A stretch of 64,000 nucleotides of DNA from JANMZO01 sp963763135 (GTDB taxonomy: Bacteria > Actinomycetota > Acidimicrobiia > Acidimicrobiales > JANYDT01). Location of the stretch: the NCBI GenBank assembly GCA_963763135.1, contig CAVXNJ010000012.1, positions 1,240,001 through 1,304,000 of the forward strand. The letters run 5' to 3'. Shown here piece after piece: positions 25,870 to 33,861 of the stretch. Numbering within the stretch: position 1 is the stretch's first letter; each line of letters starts with the position of its first letter. A model generated the notes under the pieces. It was not told the DNA's origin and made no database searches. It saw only the letters and a list, made by a program, of their open reading frames with translations. A program made the translations under genes and the position numbers.

Positions 25870-26898
25870 TCACCCTTCGTCCGGTGACAATTGGCCCGTG
25901 ACCACGCGAGCTCCGCCGAGAAGATGAGCATCAAGAAAGTGGTTTACGCGCTCCGGGTCCTCGATGAATCGAACGTTGCGATCGACGCCGTGAAGATTCG
26001 GGGCGGCTTCAAAGATCTCGCGGACATCGGATTGAAACACGAGCCGACCGTCGCCCAACGTGCTGTCGTCATCCATGATCCTCAGCGTCGGGTCTTGCTC
26101 GCATTGCGCGACAACTTCCGGAGCCAGGTCCTGAATGTAGACGCCGCGCCAGTGCTTGCTCCTTTCGGCATGGTACGTCGCCGCAATCATCACGCGGGCC
26201 TTGTTCGCCGAGTTCGGCACACCACGGTGCCACATCCTCGGGTCCCGGAAACACACGCTGAGGGCCGGAATGGTCATCCGTGCAGGGGGAGACCACTTCT
26301 CGATGAGTTCGTGATGGTCGCCTAGCCGATTGGTTTTCCAATTGGCTACAGCAGCTTCCCGCTGCGTTCCGGGATAGATCTCCGTTGCGCCGTTCGCTTC
26401 GGTGATTTCCTCCAGTGCTATCGAGCAGCTCAAGGTGGTCGCGGGTGGCGGCCAGGGCTGCCCGTCTCGGCGGGCATCCTCCGGCGTCTTCCACGCGAAC
26501 GGCCGGTCGAAATGCAGCGGCTGATATTGGCTACCCGGACAGTTCACATTGCCGTTGTAGAACCCGAGCCACGCACCCCGACCGAGCACGCCAGCGACAA
26601 CGCATTCGATCAGCGGGTTGGCAACGAGATCCATCCGCACATACGGCGCGAAGCGCCGAAGCCCGAGTTGCAGATGCCCTTCGGCCGTTCTCTGTTCATG
26701 CTGGGTCGGCTGTCCGACTGCCCGAATTCGCGCCACGTCTTCAAGGACGGCTTCACTGAGAAGATCGGCGGTTTCTTGCGAAACCAGTTTCTCGACAACG
26801 GCATAGCCCAAACTTTCGATATCACGGACTATCGCCGCCAACTTGTCTGACGAGAGGACGCCTGCCTTCCTCTCACTATCCGAAACTTGATATGGCAC
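25870..26898 (-). CDS. Phytanoyl-CoA dioxygenase (PhyH)-family Fe(II)/2-oxoglutarate oxygenase
   Basis: 342-residue non-heme iron oxygenase. The first two iron ligands are in QPLHFDRPFAW (HxD) and the distal His is in RDPRMWHRGVPN, followed by a conserved Arg region for 2-oxoglutarate. The substrate is unknown; it is coupled to the epimerase-like gene, so small-molecule tailoring is possible. GTG 26898 is chosen because GGGAGG lies 8 nt upstream; the longer frame to 27003 reads into transposase-derived sequence. Confidence 0.85.
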   Translation of the reverse strand: MPYQVSDSERKAGVLSSDKLAAIVRDIESLGYAVVEKLVSQETADLLSEAVLEDVARIRAVGQPTQHEQRTAEGHLQLGLRRFAPYVRMDLVANPLIECVVAGVLGRGAWLGFYNGNVNCPGSQYQPLHFDRPFAWKTPEDARRDGQPWPPPATTLSCSIALEEITEANGATEIYPGTQREAAVANWKTNRLGDHHELIEKWSPPARMTIPALSVCFRDPRMWHRGVPNSANKARVMIAATYHAERSKHWRGVYIQDLAPEVVAQCEQDPTLRIMDDDSTLGDGRLVFQSDVREIFEAAPNLHGVDRNVRFIEDPERVNHFLDAHLLGGARVVTGQLSPDEG

Positions 26899-26929
26899 TT
26901 GTTGTCCTCCCTGCCAGCGCGCTATGGCG

Positions 26930-27150
26930 TGAACCCGTTTGGCGGTCCGGTGGTTTTGAGTGGTGGGTTGGTTGTTGGTGTGTTCCAGGCTTGGCGAATG
27001 CAATCGGGGTAAGTCAGGCCAGTGAGTTGTGGGACCGTTGGTTTCGTCTAGTCGGTGCGCCAGCCGTCGAAAACGGCACTGGCTTCGACGAGCGTATCGA
27101 ATTGTTCGGTGTTCAGAAGCTCGTCACGCAGTCGGGCGTTGAAGTATTCA
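26930..27150 (-). pseudogene. Degenerate C-terminal remnant of an IS3-type transposase (integrase core)
   Basis: On the minus strand 27048-27150 reads EYFNARLRDELLNTEQF and then TLVEASAVFDGWRTD, the characteristic end of IS3-family OrfB integrase cores (normally followed by YNTxRPHSSLG). The frame then breaks, and the next frame continues with RSHNSLA, a stop, and LTPIAFAK, matching the usual RPHSSLG-LTPxxFA tail. No DDE residues, partner orfA or terminal repeats are visible. It is a dead fragment marking past insertion. Confidence 0.65.
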
Positions 27151-27244
27151 TCCAACTCGCGATCCCACCACGCCGGCGATGTTGCGAAGCCGTCATGCAG
27201 ACGTCGCGCCAACCAGCAAAAGCGTTGTGACTAAGGTCATTCGT

Positions 27245-27266
27245 GATACGAACATATGTACGTATC
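27245..27266. promoter_or_regulatory. Probable LexA (SOS) box upstream of the HNH gene
   Basis: A 22-bp near-perfect palindrome with its arms GATACG and CGTATC at 27245-27250 and 27261-27266. Its core CGAACATATGTACG (27249-27262) matches the Gram-positive/actinobacterial LexA consensus CGAACRNRYGTTYG at all but one base. It ends 20 bp before the GTG start of the 13E12-type gene. DNA-damage induction of mycobacterial 13E12 genes supports the assignment. Confidence 0.65.
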
Positions 27267-27285
27267 TGTGTGGTAAGGTGTGGGC

Positions 27286-28548
27286 GTGGATACGTGTATC
27301 GCCGATCAGATTGCCGTGGCACACGCCGCAATCGATCGCGTGCTGTCCAACCTCACAGCTACCGAAATCACTGGTCAAACAGTCAAAGAGCTCCGCGGTC
27401 TGTTGGACCGGGTTGATCTTGGAATTACGTTCGCGTACAACCAGTACCGGAACGCCGGCGACTACCTACTCGATGGCTATCCGAACGGTCCGGCATGGCT
27501 CGCCGCGAACACGAACGCGTTACGAAGCGAAGGGCACGCCCGCAAAGAACACGCTGAACTCCTGGACCTGCTCGGCTCGTTCGGTGACTCGCTCCACGCC
27601 AACCGGATCGGGTACACGCACATCCGAATCCTCGCTCCAGCAGTAACCGAGGAACGCCGGCCGTTGGCAGTTCGCGATGAAGCTGTGCTGCTCGAAGCTG
27701 CAGAAGCGTTGTCGGCATCGGAATTCAAAGTGGCCATCCGCAAGTGGGCATCACTCTGCGACGACGAACTCTCCGACCCCACCCGACCCGACACCCACGC
27801 TGCCCGTCGCCGGGTCACGTTAACGGTGTTGCCCGACGGATCCTGGAAACTCGACGGCATCCTCGAACCCCTCGCCGGTGAAACGTTGGCCGCCGCGTTG
27901 ACCGCCGTCATGCCATCGAAGCGGTTGCCTGATGATGATCGCACGATTGTGCAGAAACGCCATGATGCGTTGCACGACATCGCGAACGAAATCCTCGGCC
28001 ACGAGGATCTGTCGGAGGTACATGGCTCCTCACCGAATGTCACCGTGATCGTGAACGGTGAGAACGGAAACACCACCACGGCATCGGGCACAGTCCTCCC
28101 ACGCTGGGTACGCGACGGAATGTGCTGCGAAGCCACCTTCACCGCAGTGTTCCTATCCGGCAAAGGCGTACCGTTCGACGTTGGAACTCCCATCACCGGG
28201 ATACCGGTCCGCACTCGCCGCGCCGTCATCGCCCGCGACTGCCACTGCCGCTACCCCGGATGTACCCGACCACCCCGCTGGTCCCACATCCACCACCTCA
28301 AACACCGCGAAGACGGCGGAACCAACGAACCCGAAAACCTCGTACTCCTCTGCAGCTTCCACCACAGACTCATGCATCGCCTAGGCCTCACCCTCACGAT
28401 GGACACCGACAACATCACCCTCCTCATCCACTGGCCCAACGGCATCATCCTCCACAGCACTGAACGATCGTGGGCCCCGCCTCCGCTTCGCTTCGGCACC
28501 CACGAACGGGGCCGTCAACCCGGTCTCAGAGCTGCGCTCACTCGCTAG
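27286..28548 (+). CDS. HNH endonuclease-domain protein, DUF222/13E12 repeat family
   Basis: 420-residue protein. The N-terminal DUF222 region spans about residues 1-300, and the C-terminal HNH nuclease holds CRYPGCTRPPRWSHIHHLKH and LVLLCSFHHRLMH, with paired Cys for a structural zinc and the HNH His residues. These multi-copy actinobacterial genes behave like mobile or selfish elements, and their exact role is not established. GTG 27286 has AAGG 7 nt upstream; GTG 27280 is also in frame. A probable SOS box precedes it and an IS remnant lies upstream, so this is an accessory patch. Confidence 0.9.
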   Translation: MDTCIADQIAVAHAAIDRVLSNLTATEITGQTVKELRGLLDRVDLGITFAYNQYRNAGDYLLDGYPNGPAWLAANTNALRSEGHARKEHAELLDLLGSFGDSLHANRIGYTHIRILAPAVTEERRPLAVRDEAVLLEAAEALSASEFKVAIRKWASLCDDELSDPTRPDTHAARRRVTLTVLPDGSWKLDGILEPLAGETLAAALTAVMPSKRLPDDDRTIVQKRHDALHDIANEILGHEDLSEVHGSSPNVTVIVNGENGNTTTASGTVLPRWVRDGMCCEATFTAVFLSGKGVPFDVGTPITGIPVRTRRAVIARDCHCRYPGCTRPPRWSHIHHLKHREDGGTNEPENLVLLCSFHHRLMHRLGLTLTMDTDNITLLIHWPNGIILHSTERSWAPPPLRFGTHERGRQPGLRAALTR

Positions 28549-29077
28549 CGCTCACTCTCTCCGCTTTCGCCGGCGGCCCATAACCACCAACAACACAGCT
28601 CGCCCTCAGGCGGTAACGAAACGCGCTCACCTTCACACGCTGGCCGGACCTCTCCAGCCAGCGAACAGGCGCGCAACCAACGGAAGTCTGACGACCAAGC
28701 CAACGGGCGGTCGGTTCCTGCCGGACGGCGTATCCCGAATCGCGTCGACACTCGATGAGGAAGGAACGAAAACCCCGTATTCCTAAGCGAAAGTGCTTGC
28801 GCCTGTCGGAGGGTCTCAGCGCTGATCCGAGCTCGGTGTCCTCGTTCGCCGGCGCATCCGCTGGTCCGTGTCCGGTTGGGGGTCCTGGAGTTGAAGACGC
28901 TCGCGTCGAGGATTTGCCGCAGTTATCTGGATCATAATATGGCGACCTCGGGCGGATACTTCGTAAGACGAGGCATTCGCTGACGACCGTACGGGCACCC
29001 TCGGAGATCAGCTTGCCCGAGACAGGGGTCGACCCAATCGATCGGACCCGAGAACATATCGGACCGCCGTCGGTCGT
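28549..29077. other. 529-bp stretch without a supportable gene
   Basis: Both strands were read. Short open frames occur (for example plus 28755-28937) but have no ribosome site, no recognisable motif and ordinary random composition. No tRNA, strong hairpin or repeat was seen. It follows the HNH gene and may be residual accessory DNA. Confidence 0.5.
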
Positions 29078-29278
29078 CTATGGAAACCCTACAAGCGCAA
29101 GGCTCACAAGTCCCAGTAGTCCGAAGCAGAGGCCAATTCCCACGAGACGCTTCCCCGTTTTGTATGGCATGTGCTGAAATCCGTTGGAAACCCGCCCTTG
29201 GGTTCCATTCTTGTTCCATAGCCCGTACTGTCCAATGACCAAAAACATAAGACCAATGCCGAGCAAAACGCGGGTCAT
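29078..29278 (-). CDS. Small two-helix membrane protein
   Basis: 66-residue predicted protein of unknown function. MTRVLLGIGLMFLVIGQYGL is one membrane helix, a polar loop (WNKNGTQGRVSNGFQHMPYKTGKR) follows, and LVGIGLCFGLLGLVSLALVG is the second helix. GGAG lies about 10 nt before ATG 29278. The clean hairpin topology and the absence of a better frame argue for a real gene, but no family was recognised. Confidence 0.5.
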   Translation of the reverse strand: MTRVLLGIGLMFLVIGQYGLWNKNGTQGRVSNGFQHMPYKTGKRLVGIGLCFGLLGLVSLALVGFP

Positions 29279-29651
29279 CGCAAAGGACTCCGCAACAGCG
29301 CTTCCACCATGTCCAACGTAATTCTTCCGGGCGGCGTCTGTTTGGTCGCCCGCTCCTTGACTTCCGGGAAGTGTACGTGCAAAGGCTCCTTTACTCAGAT
29401 TCGAACCGTATCGGAGCGGATGCTGGCCGCCCGTGCGGCGACACTGCGCTGGAAGCGAATGGCCCAACGGGGGTGCTCGCCACCGTGCACGATTGGCGCC
29501 ACCACGACGCACTCACGCACCACCCGGGCGCTGCAGGCAACACCCCTGACACGCTGTTACCAATCAGGCGTTGTGCCACCGGATTCCACGCTCACTAGCC
29601 GTGTATTGCGGCCACCGAAGCCGGGGAAATCCTCACCCGGGAACGTGTTTG
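29279..29651. other. 373-bp stretch without a supportable gene
   Basis: The region lies between the small membrane protein start and tRNA-Glu. Overlapping open frames on both strands look non-coding (Arg/Ser/Thr-rich, no ribosome sites). No terminator of clear quality was found. Confidence 0.45.
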
Positions 29652-29724
29652 CACCCCCAACGGGATTCGAACCCGTGCCGCCACCTTGAAAGGGTGGTGT
29701 CCTAGGCCGCTAGACGATGGGGGC
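29652..29724 (-). tRNA. tRNA-Glu (anticodon TTC)
   Basis: A cloverleaf reads leftward from 29724: acceptor GCCCCCA pairs with TGGGGGT (a G-U first pair, common in actinobacterial tRNA-Glu), the D-arm contains CTAGCGGCCTAG, the anticodon stem-loop is CCACC-CTTTCAA-GGTGG with TTC, and the T-arm is CGGGTTCGAATCCCG. CCA is not encoded. It is divergent from the mycothione reductase gene. Confidence 0.95.
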
Positions 29725-29806
29725 TAGGAGGCGACAAATCTTAGCGGGAGAAATGGGGTCTCAGATTCGGTTTCGTGTCACGCGGCCAATCGACCATGAT
29801 CTGGAG

Positions 29807-31177
29807 GTGACGAAACACTTCGATTTGATCATCATCGGGACCGGATCCGGCAACTCCATCCTTACCCCTGACCTGGACGCATGGTCGATTGCGATCGTGG
29901 AAGAGGGGGTTTTCGGGGGCACCTGCCTCAACCGGGGCTGCATTCCGACAAAGATGTTCGTGCACGCGGCCGACACGGCGGAAAACGTCCGGCACGCCAG
30001 CCACCTGGGCATCGACGCCCACGTCGAGAACGTCCGGTGGAAAGACATCCGCGACCGGGTGTTCGACCGGATCGATCCCATCGCCGCTGGTGGCGAGGAA
30101 TACCGGACCCACCGCTGCCCGAACGTGACGGTCTTCAGGGGCCGGGGGGCGTTCGTCGACGCCCACACGCTGGAGGTCAACGGTGAGCGGATCACGGCTG
30201 ACCGGTTCGTGGTCGCCGCCGGGGCCCGGCCCAACATGCCAGAAATCGAGGGTCTCGACGCTGTGACCTGGCACACCTCCGACGACGTGATGCGCCTCGA
30301 CGAGCTTCCGAAGCATCTGATCGTGGTCGGCGCCGGCTTCATCGCCAACGAGCTGGCCCACGTATTCGGCTCCTTCGGCTCGCAGATCACAATCGTTCAC
30401 CGTGGTGACCGGCTGCTCCGGGAGCAGGACGACGACGTGGCACTCGCCTTCACCGAAGCGGTGAAGGCCCGCGAACGGTTCACGGTCCGGCTCCGTGTCA
30501 CCCCGGTCAGCGTGAAGCAGGTCGGTAGGGAGATCCACCTCACACTGTCAGACGGCAGCGTGGTGGTTGGCGACACCCTGCTGATCGCGACCGGTCGGCG
30601 GCCGAACTCCGACACCGTGAACGCCGCTGCGGCCGGCATTGCCCTGCATCCCGACGGCCGGATCGTGGCCGACGATTTTCAGAAGACGTCGGTCGACAAC
30701 ATCTGGGTACTTGGCGACATTTCGTCGCCCCACATGCTCAAGCACGTCGCCAACCACGAGGCCCGGGTGGTGGCCCACAACCTGGCGCACCCGGATTCGA
30801 TGATCCGCACGAACCACAAGTTCGTGCCGTCGGCGGTGTTCACCCGCCCCCAGATCGCCACGGTCGGTATGACGGAGCGCGCGGCCCGGGCCGCGGGCAT
30901 CGATGTAGTGATCAAGTCACAACGCTTCGGCGACGTCGCCTACGGCTGGGCAATGGAGGACACGACCGGTTTCTGCAAGCTCATCGCCGATCGAGCCACG
31001 CGCAAACTCGTGGGGGCGCACCTGATGGGGCCCCAGTCGTCCACGCTCATTCAACAGCTCATACAAGGTATGCGCGCTGAGCAAAGTGTCGACGAGATGG
31101 CCCGGGACCAGTACTACATCCACCCGGCGCTTCCCGAGGTCATCGAAAACGCGCTGCTCGGCCTGCATTTCGACTGA
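29807..31177 (+). CDS. mtr: Mycothione reductase
   Basis: 456-residue FAD flavoprotein that reduces mycothiol disulfide with NADPH. It begins KHFDLIIIGTGSGNSILTP, the FAD motif and Mtr-specific SGNS; the redox pair is GGTCLNRGCIPTKMF; the NADPH-binding motif is VVGAGFIANELAHVFGSFG; WVLGDI follows; and the active-site His base is in YYIHPALPEVIENALL. Length and motifs match M. tuberculosis Mtr (459 aa). GTG 29807 is favoured by the family start, with GGAG directly against it and no spacer; ATG 29753 would add 18 residues. Confidence 0.93.
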   Translation: MTKHFDLIIIGTGSGNSILTPDLDAWSIAIVEEGVFGGTCLNRGCIPTKMFVHAADTAENVRHASHLGIDAHVENVRWKDIRDRVFDRIDPIAAGGEEYRTHRCPNVTVFRGRGAFVDAHTLEVNGERITADRFVVAAGARPNMPEIEGLDAVTWHTSDDVMRLDELPKHLIVVGAGFIANELAHVFGSFGSQITIVHRGDRLLREQDDDVALAFTEAVKARERFTVRLRVTPVSVKQVGREIHLTLSDGSVVVGDTLLIATGRRPNSDTVNAAAAGIALHPDGRIVADDFQKTSVDNIWVLGDISSPHMLKHVANHEARVVAHNLAHPDSMIRTNHKFVPSAVFTRPQIATVGMTERAARAAGIDVVIKSQRFGDVAYGWAMEDTTGFCKLIADRATRKLVGAHLMGPQSSTLIQQLIQGMRAEQSVDEMARDQYYIHPALPEVIENALLGLHFD

Positions 31178-31203
31178 GCGGCGACTCAACCGAACGGGCT
31201 GGT

Positions 31204-31234
31204 GTTGCGGGCCGGCAAACACCGGACCCGCAAC
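31204..31234. terminator. Stem-loop between convergent mtr and the protease-like gene
   Basis: GTTGCGGG (31204-31211) pairs with CCCGCAAC (31227-31234), inside which CCGG pairs with CCGG across a 6-nt loop with one bulged A. It lies between two convergent stop codons, where a bidirectional terminator is expected. U-tracts are poor. Confidence 0.5.
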
Positions 31235-31246
31235 CCAGCGCTCCTG

Positions 31247-33838
31247 CTACCAGCCGTCGGGAAGATCGGCGATGTAGATGTCATCGCCGCCGCTTACGCT
31301 GTCCTGCCAGGCCAACTTGCCGTTGCCGATGCTCGGAAAGCCCTGCTGGCCGCGCTCGGTCAGCAGTGTCACGGTCTGATCCGACGCAAACGAGTAGCCG
31401 GTCAGGTCGGCATCCGCCACCGCATCGCCCCAGAGCCGAACCAGCGCCGACGGCTGATCGCCCACGATTTCTGACCAGATGACGGTGTCGCCCTTCATGG
31501 CGAGGCCGGCGGCAAGGGCCGAGGTCGAAAGGATCTTCTTGTCGCCGGTCTCGAGATCGAACACCTCGACGAGAAACGGGCTTGCGTAGTTATCCTGTGC
31601 GGACAGCACGGCGAGCCGGCTTCCCGAAACCGCGAGTTCACCAGGCATTCGACTGAACGAACGAAGAACCGAATCGGGCATGCCGGGCAGGGAGTTCAGC
31701 GTCCGCTGCGAGTTGGCGGCAAGATCCCAGACGCCTAGCGTTCCGTCCTGCAGTTGGTAGGCCACGGTGTTCCCTTCGACGGCGAGGAGGATGGGCCGCC
31801 CATCAACCGCAAACGTTTTCGCTGTTCCACCGGCGGTCTTTCGGGCGCGGATGGTGTTGTTGCCCTCGACATTCGTGGTCCACACGACCATGTCGTCGGA
31901 TACCGCTGGAGCCGCCCACCCGGAAACGCTGTCAAGTCGCTCGCTCTTTCCGGTACTGAGCCGGGTGAGGTAGAACCCCTTCCAGCTGCCGTTGGCTTCG
32001 AGCCTGGTGTCCACCACCCAGTCCCCGCTTCCACGTGCGTCCATGCTGCCGAAGCCTGGCGCCAGTAACGAGTTGCCGTTCGGTGTCTCCGAGTCGAGAG
32101 CATCAAGTGACGCCAGAACCGCTTGCGTGGTGCTCACCGATTTTCCACTGGCGGGAACCTCCCTGCTGTACAACACACCGGAATTGACGACGTTCGGTCG
32201 ATGCTCGGTACGAGCCGATGCCGCTGCCGGCGTCGCAACCTCTTTCGGCGTAGTGCACTTGAGGCAGAGTTGACTGAGTTCGAACTGCTGCTGCATGACG
32301 CCTATTTCGGCTTCACTGGCACCGAGGTCCTGCGCGGCCTGCATCACCGCATTCGCCGCTGAGGCCATGTCGCCTTCATTGTCGAAGTATTCGGTCAACG
32401 CCCGGAACACCATCTTGTCGAAGCGAGCCGCCGCCTCGGAGGTCGCCATGTCGCCACCGTCCTCCCCGGAAAATGCTTTACGAATCTGGTAGAGCGCATT
32501 CGACCAGACGGCGCTGTTTTCCATCTGAATCCGGAACCGGTTGATCGAGTCGAGGTTTCCAAGCGGCTCGCGGATCAGGAACGCGGCATCGTCAAATATG
32601 GCGCCGGTATCGAGATCGTGAATCCCCAGCTCGTCAGGTTTCCAGCGACGGCACAGATACGACTCGACCCCGTTTTGGCAGAGCCCGACCCCGAGCACCG
32701 AGGTCGGCGCGGCGGCGGTGCGGTTCTGTACGTTCAGCGCGAAATAGTCATTGGTGCCGATGGACACTGCTCCGCGCTGACCACCGGTCCAGAACAGGTT
32801 CGGGGCCAGCACGTTCGACACGTTCACCATCACCAGATACGCGAAGCGGCCGATGTCCACGGATGTCGGAACCAGCTCCTGGTTGTCCTGCACACAGGCG
32901 CCGGTGAACAGGAGCAGGTTTCCGGCCGGCCAGGAATCACAATCGCCGAGCGCGGCCGGCACATGAACAACCGACAGCAGTGGGCTGCCGTTGCCGTCGT
33001 AGGAGTTCCTACCGAATTCGGTACGTAGATAATCGAGTGTCATTTGCGCTGACCACGCTGCCGTCAGGACGTCTCGATCAGGTTCGTCGCCTTCATTCAT
33101 CGTGGCAACGGTTCCGAGGACGTTGTCGAAGGATTCGAGCGCCGCGCCGTCGTACACGACGCTCAGGCCGCGGCCAGTCGCTCGACTTGCACCCGGTTGC
33201 GACGAATCGATGAACGCAATGCGACCGTCGGCGAGTTTCTCGGCATTGACGGTGACGGTCTGACCGCTCCAGACCACGCCGGTCACCTTCACCTTCTTTC
33301 CGGCGGGCGGAAGCGAAAGTTGCGGGCCGCCGGAGGTCACCGACGCTATGGCAGCGCTGGATGACACCGACTGAATCGACTGCGCAATGATCGACTGATT
33401 CTCCAGCGCGTCGAACGACGAACCCGATACGCGTGCCGCAAGGGCTCGATTCGCCAGCGCCGACAGACCAGACTGCGACTCCCGGTTGTCGCCCAACGGG
33501 AGCCCGGTCGTGTCCACCGAGGACACCACGGTCGTCACCGTCGTATCGCCCGTTGTCGGGGTGGGTGCGGCGGCCGTCGTCGGCGGCGGCTCGGTAGCCG
33601 CAGTCACGCGCACGGGGTTTGACAATACGGGAGTCGAGGCGGGCGCCTGCGTCGTCGGTGGGACGTCGATGCGGGTGTCGGAGAACGCTCCCTTGTTGCT
33701 CTCACCACATGCACTAAGTACACCTACTAAGAGGAGGAGTCCGCTGGTGGCCGACATGACGCGACGACCCCGAGTGGGATGAACCGAACCACGACGGTCC
33801 GAGTTCGACTTCGATGACCTGACGACGCTGTGATGCAC
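31247..33838 (-). CDS. Lipoprotein paralogue of the adjacent M4 protease with its zinc site lost, plus beta-propeller
   Basis: 863-residue predicted lipoprotein (LLLVGVLSAC lipobox) with a Thr/Pro-rich linker, a thermolysin-like region and a C-terminal beta-propeller. It aligns without gaps to its upstream neighbour over the active site, but HEITH is YLVMV (codons 32825-32839) and the third ligand Glu is Ile, so it cannot bind catalytic zinc in the usual way. The protease propeptide domain is also missing. GTG 33838 has AAGGAGAT 8 nt upstream. It probably partners or regulates the active enzyme (inference). Confidence 0.82.
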   Translation of the reverse strand: MHHSVVRSSKSNSDRRGSVHPTRGRRVMSATSGLLLLVGVLSACGESNKGAFSDTRIDVPPTTQAPASTPVLSNPVRVTAATEPPPTTAAAPTPTTGDTTVTTVVSSVDTTGLPLGDNRESQSGLSALANRALAARVSGSSFDALENQSIIAQSIQSVSSSAAIASVTSGGPQLSLPPAGKKVKVTGVVWSGQTVTVNAEKLADGRIAFIDSSQPGASRATGRGLSVVYDGAALESFDNVLGTVATMNEGDEPDRDVLTAAWSAQMTLDYLRTEFGRNSYDGNGSPLLSVVHVPAALGDCDSWPAGNLLLFTGACVQDNQELVPTSVDIGRFAYLVMVNVSNVLAPNLFWTGGQRGAVSIGTNDYFALNVQNRTAAAPTSVLGVGLCQNGVESYLCRRWKPDELGIHDLDTGAIFDDAAFLIREPLGNLDSINRFRIQMENSAVWSNALYQIRKAFSGEDGGDMATSEAAARFDKMVFRALTEYFDNEGDMASAANAVMQAAQDLGASEAEIGVMQQQFELSQLCLKCTTPKEVATPAAASARTEHRPNVVNSGVLYSREVPASGKSVSTTQAVLASLDALDSETPNGNSLLAPGFGSMDARGSGDWVVDTRLEANGSWKGFYLTRLSTGKSERLDSVSGWAAPAVSDDMVVWTTNVEGNNTIRARKTAGGTAKTFAVDGRPILLAVEGNTVAYQLQDGTLGVWDLAANSQRTLNSLPGMPDSVLRSFSRMPGELAVSGSRLAVLSAQDNYASPFLVEVFDLETGDKKILSTSALAAGLAMKGDTVIWSEIVGDQPSALVRLWGDAVADADLTGYSFASDQTVTLLTERGQQGFPSIGNGKLAWQDSVSGGDDIYIADLPDGW

Positions 33839-33861
33839 CTTCGTATCTCCTTGGTTCTCGT

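Noticed and set aside
27048..27150. Complete insertion sequence
   Set aside because: Only the C-terminal integrase tail in two broken frames is visible; no orfA, DDE core or terminal repeats.
28755..28937. 60-aa plus-strand gene
   Set aside because: No ribosome site, no motif, composition typical of spurious GC-rich frames.
29309..29689. 126-aa plus-strand gene overlapping tRNA-Glu
   Set aside because: It runs into the tRNA on the opposite strand and encodes Arg/Thr/Pro-rich text without coding character.
31247..33838. Active M4 protease
   Set aside because: HExxH and the third Glu are all replaced, so the family name alone would mislead.
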